Shown: piece by piece, positions 27,579 through 32,303 of the stretch | How positions within the stretch are numbered: position 1 is the stretch's first letter | Layout: each line of letters begins with the position of its first letter | NCBI GenBank assembly: GCA_035524895.1 | Contig: DATLFI010000200.1 | Coordinates: forward strand, 1 to 32,303 | Source of the DNA: DATLFI01 sp035524895 | GTDB lineage: Bacteria > Acidobacteriota > Thermoanaerobaculia > Multivoradales > Multivoraceae | DNA: 32,303 nucleotides | Direction of reading: 5' to 3' | Made by a program: the position numbers and the translations under genes | The notes under the pieces: model-generated | Told to the model about the DNA's origin: nothing | Databases searched by the model: none | The model's input: the letters and a program-made list of their open reading frames with translations, nothing else

Positions 27579-28910
27579 ATGAGGGCTCGAGCTGGTACGT
27601 ACGGGGACACCCCTGGAAGGTACGGTCGCACCGCGCTTGCCGCCGGTATCCTCGCCGTGCTCGGCCTCGCCGCAGCTTCGGCGCAGGCGAGCAGCGTGAA
27701 GGGAGCGGTGCGGGCCGGCGGCGACCCGTGCACCTCTGAGAGCCCGGTCGCTTCGGCCCTGGGCGATCCCTTCGGCTTCTTCGACGGTGTCAGCACCAAC
27801 CTCGAGCAGAACGTGCTGAGCAACCTCGCGCCGCTGATGGGCTGGGCGCTCGACGACAACGGCATCGCCGCGGTCGACATCACGGTCGACGGCGCCGTCG
27901 TCGGTCGCGCTCGCTACGGCGACTCGCGTCCCGACGTGGCGGCGTTCTTCCCGGGATTCCCCGACGGAGCGCTCGTGGGCTGGTTCTTCCAGCTCGACAC
28001 GACGAACTTCCTGAACGGCGAGCACATCGTCTCGGCGGCCGTGGTGTCCAAGGACGGCGGGGCGCGCCCGCTCAATGCCCGGCTCTACCAGTTCGACAAC
28101 AACACCCACAACTTGAGACCGTTCGGTAAGATCGAGTTCCCGAACCCGAACTCCGATGTCTTCGGCAAGTGCAACCTGTCCGATCCGGTGCGTCGCTACA
28201 CCGTGATCAGCGGCTGGGCCCTCGACGCTGGTGTCGAGGTCAACGACCACGGCGTCGGCTACGTCGAGCTGCTGCTCGACGGGGGCATCATCGCCAACAG
28301 CCGCCTCCATTGTCACCATTCTCCGCTGACCGGCGCGTACACCAACTGCTATGGCCAGCGCCGGCTCGACGTCGAGCAGCGCTATCCGGGGCTGAAGGAC
28401 GCGCCGAATGCCGGCTTCCGCTTCGTGGTCGACGTGGGCGTGCTGAAGAATCTCGGCTGGGCCGAGGGGCACCACACCTTCACGATTCGCGTCGCCGACA
28501 TCGACTCCCAGGTCGCCAACATCGCCTCGATCAACGTCAACTTCTTCTGCGATCCACTCGCGGGCGGCATCGACCAGGGCGCGATCGGCGCCGTCGACGA
28601 GGCGCCGGAGCAGCCCTTGGCGAGCGGTTTCCTCGAGATCACCGGCTGGGCGCTCGACCCCGATGGGATCATGCGGATCAAGATCCACGTCGACGGCACG
28701 TTCGTGGGCAACGCGGTCTACGGCTTCCCGCGTCCCGAGGTCACCACCAACTACCCGGGCTTCCCCGACAGCTTCGCACCGGGCTGGATCTTCAGCCTCG
28801 ACACCCGTCCGCTCTCGCTCGGGTTCCACTCGCTCCAGGCGATCACCGTCGACGACCGGGGCTTCGAAGACCTCATCGGCGAGATCTCCTTCCAGGTGTT
28901 CCACCGGTAG
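27579..28910 (+). CDS. Secreted protein with three GWALD Ig-like repeats
   Basis: A 443-residue exported protein. GGAGG precedes ATG 27579; an N-terminal stretch ending LAAASAQA is a Sec signal (about 18-37). Three divergent repeats follow: GWALDDNG (about 88-160), GWALDAGV (about 212-305) and GWALDPDG (about 356-428). Repeats 1 and 3 share 'VDG..VG.A.YG..RP.V....PGFPD....GW.F.LDT'. Repeat 2 is longer and carries CHH and other Cys (CNL, LHC, TNCYG), possibly disulfides. These are probably Ig-like beta domains, as I recall from Acidobacteriota exoproteins. There is no enzymatic motif, membrane anchor or sorting signal, so a structural or adhesive role outside the inner membrane is the best guess. 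The ECF sigma gene lies upstream. Confidence 0.75.
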   Translation: MRARAGTYGDTPGRYGRTALAAGILAVLGLAAASAQASSVKGAVRAGGDPCTSESPVASALGDPFGFFDGVSTNLEQNVLSNLAPLMGWALDDNGIAAVDITVDGAVVGRARYGDSRPDVAAFFPGFPDGALVGWFFQLDTTNFLNGEHIVSAAVVSKDGGARPLNARLYQFDNNTHNLRPFGKIEFPNPNSDVFGKCNLSDPVRRYTVISGWALDAGVEVNDHGVGYVELLLDGGIIANSRLHCHHSPLTGAYTNCYGQRRLDVEQRYPGLKDAPNAGFRFVVDVGVLKNLGWAEGHHTFTIRVADIDSQVANIASINVNFFCDPLAGGIDQGAIGAVDEAPEQPLASGFLEITGWALDPDGIMRIKIHVDGTFVGNAVYGFPRPEVTTNYPGFPDSFAPGWIFSLDTRPLSLGFHSLQAITVDDRGFEDLIGEISFQVFHR

Positions 28911-29086
28911 CGCGCGCCTAGCCCCGCTGGCGTCGCGTCGCGGCACTCGTCGCCGCGCCCCGGCGCTGCGTCAGCGGTCGTTGATGACGCGCCCGTCGAG
29001 CACCTTCACCGCCGCCGGAAGGCACCGTCGGTACGACCACGGGACGTGGTCCGGGCTGCGGGAGCGGCGGGCGAACACCGCGCGGA

Positions 29087-30712
29087 CTAGCCGCCCGCGG
29101 CGATCTTCTGCTCGCCGCCGCTCTCCGGGCGGTCGAGCGCCGCTCGCCGAACCAGCAGCTCGTCGGCCTCGTCGAAGTACTCGAACGCGGCCTGGATCTG
29201 ACTGTCGACCTCGGCCAACGCGCGGTGACCATCGTCGAGACCGAACTCGCCGTTGAAGATCTCGAACCGGAGCCGTGCTCGAACGTAGGCGAGGGCCGCT
29301 TCGTCGGCGAAGGCCTCGTCGAGCTCTTTCTCGTCGAGCATCTTCTCGCGCAGCACGAGCTCGCGCAGGTCGGCGACGACACGGTCGTCGACGCGCCAGT
29401 TCGCGTCCTTCACGCCGTAACGCTCCGCGGCGCCGACGGCGAAGGTGAAGAGAGCGCTGCGCGCGAGCATCTTCTGGAGCCCCTGGTGGAGGTCCTCCGG
29501 CGACACCAGGTAGTCTGGGGTGATGCCGCCGCCGCCGTAGACCTTGCGGCCCAGATCGGTGCGGAATACCTCCGCGTCGCCCTTGATCTCCTCGAGTCGC
29601 TCGGCACTGGCCGTGGCGTCGTAGTCGGTGTAGTAGTCCCAGTACGAGCTGTAGTCGCGCTGGATCAGACGCCCCGAGGGCGTGTAGTAGCGGGCGGTGG
29701 TGATGGCGAGCCCGGCGCCGCCGCTGCGCAGGGTGTAGACGGTTTGCACCAGGCCCTTGCCCCACGTCGGCTCGCCCACGACGATGCCGACGTCGTGGTC
29801 CTGGATCGCACCGGCCACGATCTCGGACGCGGAAGCCGAGCCGCTGTTGACCAGCACGACCAGCGGCAAGCCGAGCGAATCGTAAGTGTCGCTGGCGAAG
29901 TAGGGCTGGAACGAGCTGCGGATGCGCCCGCGGGTCTCGACGATCTTGCCTTCCGGGGGCACGAACTGGGCGGCGACCTCGATTGCCTGATCCAGCAGGC
30001 CACCGCCGTTGCCGCGGAGGTCGAAGATCAGCTTCTTCATCCCTTGCTCGCGCAGCCTGGCGAGCGCGCGCGCGACCTCGGCGCCGGTCGAGCGCGAGAA
30101 GTCGCGCACGGACAGGTATCCGGTGTCTGGCGTCATCAGGTAGGCGTGCTGCACCGTGGTCTGCGGGATCTCTGCGCGAGTGATCGTCAGCTCGAGCGGC
30201 TCGTCGAGCCCGGCGCGCAGGATCGTCACCTGCACCTGCGTGTCCTTGGGGCCCTTGAGCTTCGAGATCGCCTCGTCGCTGCTCATGCCCTCTGTGAAGG
30301 CTCCGTCGATGGCGTGGATGATGTCGCCGGCCCGCAGTCCCATGCGGTGGCCCGGCGTGCCCGCGATCGGGGTGATCACCGTCAACCGGCCGTTGCGCAG
30401 GCCCACATAGATGCCGAGACCGTAGAAGCTGCTCTGCTGCTTCTCCCGCATGGCGTCGTAGGACTCGCGGGTGAGGAACGAGGTGTGCGGGTCGAGCGAG
30501 CGGAGCATGCCGTGGATCGACGAGTACACCAGGTCCTTGTAGGTCAGCTCCTCGCCGTAGCGCTGGTATGCGACCTCGATCAGCTCGGTGTAGACGCGTA
30601 CGTTGTTCTTCACGTCGTCCGAGAGCGCGAGCAGGTCGTCGCCGAACGACCCGCCGACCAGGATCGCGGCCGTGAAGAGGCAGATCGCCAAGGTGCGCCA
30701 GGGCTTTCTCAT
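29087..30712 (-). CDS. S41 family C-terminal processing protease (CtpA/Tsp-like)
   Basis: A 541-residue envelope serine protease. A signal or anchor segment (LAICLFTAAILVGGSFG) starts the protein; SLDPHTSFLTRESYDAM precedes a PDZ domain (about 95-180, with GLRAGDIIHAIDG). The catalytic core contains IFDLRGNGGGLLDQA, Ser294 in NSGSASASEIVAGA, Lys319 in EPTWGKGLVQ and Gln323, giving an intact Ser/Lys site. A C-terminal region of about 140 residues (DLGRKVYGGGGITPDYLVSP onward) is common in the CtpA-3 type. Relatives trim the C-termini of periplasmic proteins. ATG 30712 is preceded by AGGAG, but 13 bases away. It diverges from tatA across 264 bp. Confidence 0.93.
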   Translation of the reverse strand: MRKPWRTLAICLFTAAILVGGSFGDDLLALSDDVKNNVRVYTELIEVAYQRYGEELTYKDLVYSSIHGMLRSLDPHTSFLTRESYDAMREKQQSSFYGLGIYVGLRNGRLTVITPIAGTPGHRMGLRAGDIIHAIDGAFTEGMSSDEAISKLKGPKDTQVQVTILRAGLDEPLELTITRAEIPQTTVQHAYLMTPDTGYLSVRDFSRSTGAEVARALARLREQGMKKLIFDLRGNGGGLLDQAIEVAAQFVPPEGKIVETRGRIRSSFQPYFASDTYDSLGLPLVVLVNSGSASASEIVAGAIQDHDVGIVVGEPTWGKGLVQTVYTLRSGGAGLAITTARYYTPSGRLIQRDYSSYWDYYTDYDATASAERLEEIKGDAEVFRTDLGRKVYGGGGITPDYLVSPEDLHQGLQKMLARSALFTFAVGAAERYGVKDANWRVDDRVVADLRELVLREKMLDEKELDEAFADEAALAYVRARLRFEIFNGEFGLDDGHRALAEVDSQIQAAFEYFDEADELLVRRAALDRPESGGEQKIAAGG

Positions 30713-30976
30713 GGGCTTTGGGTCACTCCTAGGTGGGCGATCATCAGAGCACGCGAGACGTCGAGCTACGGCAACGCGCGGATGGAGCCAGGGATTCCAG
30801 GCGCCAAAGGCGGTTTCGCGAGCGCAACGGAGTCTAACAGCTCCCATCCCCCGCGGGCCAACGCTCCGGGCTTCCTCCGCTGCCGGTACGTCCAGTCGCC
30901 GGAGTCCTCGTCCTCCGCCTGACCGGACGCCCTCTGGGCAGCGCGCGCGTGAAACCTAGCCTACAATAGAGAGGTC

Positions 30977-31222
30977 ATGGGATTTGGTCCTCTCGGCTTC
31001 TACGAGCTTGCCTTCATCCTGGTGTTGGCGCTTCTCATCTTCGGACCGAAGAAGCTGCCAGAGATCGGCCGCACCCTCGGCCGAGGGATGTCCGAGCTAC
31101 GACGTGCGACGACCGACCTCAAGCGCTCCGTCGAGGAGGAGGTCGACGCCGAGGAGCGGCGCGCGAAGCTGCCGCCGGCCAGTCCTTCGCTCGACGGCGC
31201 CGGCGCGCCCCGGGAGCCCTGA
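30977..31222 (+). CDS. tatA: Twin-arginine translocase subunit TatA/TatB
   Basis: An 81-residue protein with the TatA/B plan: a short periplasmic N-terminus (MGFGPLGFYELAFIL), one membrane helix, the hinge FGPKKLPEIGRTLGRG, an amphipathic helix and an acidic, disordered tail. FGPKKLP is closer to TatA than TatB, but many bacteria outside Proteobacteria use one such protein for both roles. It assembles with TatC to export folded, often cofactor-containing proteins. TACAAT at 30962-30967 resembles a -10 box only 9 bp from the ATG, which would give a nearly leaderless mRNA; AGAGAGG also lies very close to the start. tatC follows 87 bp downstream. Confidence 0.93.
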   Translation: MGFGPLGFYELAFILVLALLIFGPKKLPEIGRTLGRGMSELRRATTDLKRSVEEEVDAEERRAKLPPASPSLDGAGAPREP

Positions 31223-31309
31223 CCGGCAGCCGACCCGTAAGGGGCGCAAGGCGGATGGCGAGCCAGACGAGGGCGTGTTCGCAGCCACTTGCGCCGAGCG
31301 CGTAGACCG

Positions 31310-32146
31310 ATGAGCCTGCCAGATCCGCACAAGGACCCCCACAAGGACCCCGCCGACCATCGGGCCCTGCCGCCCGCGTCGGACCAGGGCGCCGAGGAGC
31401 TCGCGCGCATGTCGCTGCTCGAGCACCTCGAGGAGCTTCGCAAACGGCTGCTCTTCGTGGTGATAACCCTGTTCGTAGGGTTCGCGGCGTGCGTCGCGTT
31501 TGCGAAGCCGATCTACCGCTTGCTGGCGCGGCCGATCGAGCCGTACCTGCCGGATGGGCTTTCCTTCCTCCGTGTTACGGACCCTTTCCTGGTTTACATG
31601 AAGGTGGCTCTGCTCGCCGCCGTCTTCGTGACCTCGCCGATCCTGCTCTACCAGCTCTGGCGCTTCGTGGCGCCGGGGCTGTACCGGCGCGAGAAGCGGA
31701 TGGCGGCGCCATTCATCTTCTTTGGGTCCATGTTCTTCCTCGGCGGCGGACTTTTTGGCTACTTCATCGCGTTTCCCCTCGCCGTTCGGTTCCTGATCGA
31801 GTTGGGCGGCGACTTCCAGCCGGTGATAACGGTCGACGCGTACCTCAACTTCCTGATCGTCGTGCTGCTCGGACTGGGAGTGATGTTCGAGCTGCCGATC
31901 GTGATCTTCATGCTCGCGACGCTCGGTGTGGTCACGCCGCGTTTCCTGATGCGGCACTTCCGTTGGGCGGTGTTGCTGATCTTCTTCCTGGCCGCACTCA
32001 TCACGCCGACGCCCGATGTGTTCAACATGTGTGTAGTGGCCCTGCCGACGATCGGCCTCTACCTGCTGGGAGTCGCCGCCGCGGCGATGGCACAGGCGTT
32101 CAAACGTCGGCGCCAGCGCCGAGAGGCTGCTGCCGCGAGCGCGTGA
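31310..32146 (+). CDS. tatC: Sec-independent protein translocase TatC
   Basis: The receptor subunit of the Tat pathway, which recognises the twin-arginine signal. The 278-residue protein has six predicted helices. Family signatures: MSLLEHLEELRKRLLFVV before helix 1, FLRVTDPFLVYMKVALLAA in the first periplasmic loop, and PILLYQLWRFVAPGLYRREK. GVMFELPIVIFMLATLG and FLAALITPTPDVFNMCVVAL, with the Thr-Pro-x-Pro-Asp turn, follow. ATG 31310 is preferred to the in-frame TTG 31289. Before the conserved part are about 35 hydrophilic residues including DPHKDPHKDP, encoded by two 12-bp tandem copies (31328-31351). The basic C-terminal tail is KRRRQRRE. It follows tatA and converges on kdsC. Confidence 0.96.
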   Translation: MSLPDPHKDPHKDPADHRALPPASDQGAEELARMSLLEHLEELRKRLLFVVITLFVGFAACVAFAKPIYRLLARPIEPYLPDGLSFLRVTDPFLVYMKVALLAAVFVTSPILLYQLWRFVAPGLYRREKRMAAPFIFFGSMFFLGGGLFGYFIAFPLAVRFLIELGGDFQPVITVDAYLNFLIVVLLGLGVMFELPIVIFMLATLGVVTPRFLMRHFRWAVLLIFFLAALITPTPDVFNMCVVALPTIGLYLLGVAAAAMAQAFKRRRQRREAAAASA

Positions 32147-32178
32147 GGGCCATGCTCTGGAGGCGCGCTCTGTCTCGC

Positions 32179-32194
32179 GCCGGTCGCAACCGGC
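32179..32194. terminator. Small hairpin between tatC and kdsC
   Basis: GCCGGT (32179-32184) pairs with ACCGGC (32189-32194) around CGCA in the 52-bp convergent gap. No T-tract; a weak candidate terminator for either gene. Confidence 0.3.
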
Positions 32195-32198
32195 CGGA

Positions 32199-32303
32199 TC
32201 ACGCGCCGAACAGACGCGCCACCAGCCCCGACCACTCCCCACGCTGCCGCAGCAGGTGCTCGATCATCTCGCGCACCGCGCCGCGACCGCCGCGGGAGTC
32301 GAG
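32199..32303 (-). CDS. kdsC: 3-deoxy-D-manno-octulosonate 8-phosphate phosphatase KdsC, C-terminal end
   Basis: Only the last 34 residues and the stop are in the window; the gene continues beyond the right edge. The frame reads LDSRGGRGAVREMIEHLLRQ, then RGEWSGLVARLFGA. The segment S/P-GGRGAVRE(V/M)I followed by a helix and a Trp is the characteristic C-terminus of KdsC, a small tetrameric HAD phosphatase that releases KDO from KDO 8-phosphate for LPS inner-core synthesis. In the family the Gly-Gly-Arg-Gly stretch contributes to the active site of the neighbouring subunit. Identification rests on this short piece but is quite specific. It converges on tatC. Confidence 0.8.
   Translation of the reverse strand, partial: LDSRGGRGAVREMIEHLLRQRGEWSGLVARLFGA

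Noticed and set aside
28971..29086. Minus-strand frame ending VPWSYRRCLPAAVKVLDGRV downstream of the S41 protease, as a possible gene remnant
   Set aside because: The short stretch looks somewhat protein-like, but the frame is a shadow of the protease gene further upstream. There is no start codon in the gap and no family recognised.

Overview
The window is a G+C-rich (about two thirds by eye), gene-dense chromosomal segment from a Gram-negative bacterium. An outer membrane is implied by the end of a kdsC gene (KDO/LPS synthesis) at the right edge, by several lipoproteins and by TatA/TatC. The combination of DUF6152, DUF6644 and 'GDTLVIEV' exported proteins, an ECF-like sigma factor, a secreted protein with GWALD repeats, and the block tRNA(CAU)-tilS-ftsH-cdaA-ybbR-glmM-pdxJ points most to Acidobacteriota (for example a Thermoanaerobaculia-like lineage). 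This placement rests on recalled family distributions, not on a search. Deltaproteobacteria-like phyla remain possible. No phage, transposon, integrase or CRISPR array is visible.

Layout. 1-7201: the end of a membrane glycosyltransferase, ligA, then on the minus strand a GT-C type membrane protein and an HTTM/gamma-carboxylase-like membrane protein. 7263-9719: a DUF4399 lipoprotein diverging from an exported 287-residue protein and a DUF6152 protein. 9921-13293 (minus): a probable operon of a c-type cytochrome lipoprotein, a PepSY-TM protein and two overlapping DUF6644 membrane proteins. It diverges from an NtrC-type sigma-54 activator (13454-14842), which is followed by an orphan 71-residue protein. 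15162-22346 (minus): a housekeeping block with tRNA(CAU), tilS, ftsH, cdaA, ybbR, glmM and pdxJ, tightly packed from ftsH onward. 22513-23981 (minus): an ArsR-type regulator and Mn-type superoxide dismutase, separated by a hairpin-rich non-coding stretch. 24211-24932: tRNA-Val, tRNA-Asp and rpmG, with a five-copy 14-bp repeat in front of rpmG. 24971-28910: a sulfatase-fold lipoprotein diverging from an ECF sigma factor and a secreted three-repeat protein. 29087-32303: an S41 C-terminal processing protease diverging from tatA-tatC, which converge on kdsC.

How the genes work together. The cdaA-ybbR-glmM block links c-di-AMP synthesis to UDP-GlcNAc precursor supply, with FtsH and TilS as conserved neighbours. 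The least understood part is 7263-14842, where a heme lipoprotein, a PepSY-TM protein, paired DUF6644 proteins and exported DUF proteins lie beside a sigma-54 activator. I read it as a candidate cell-envelope redox or metal-handling module; that function is inference. Most other loci are ordinary housekeeping genes.
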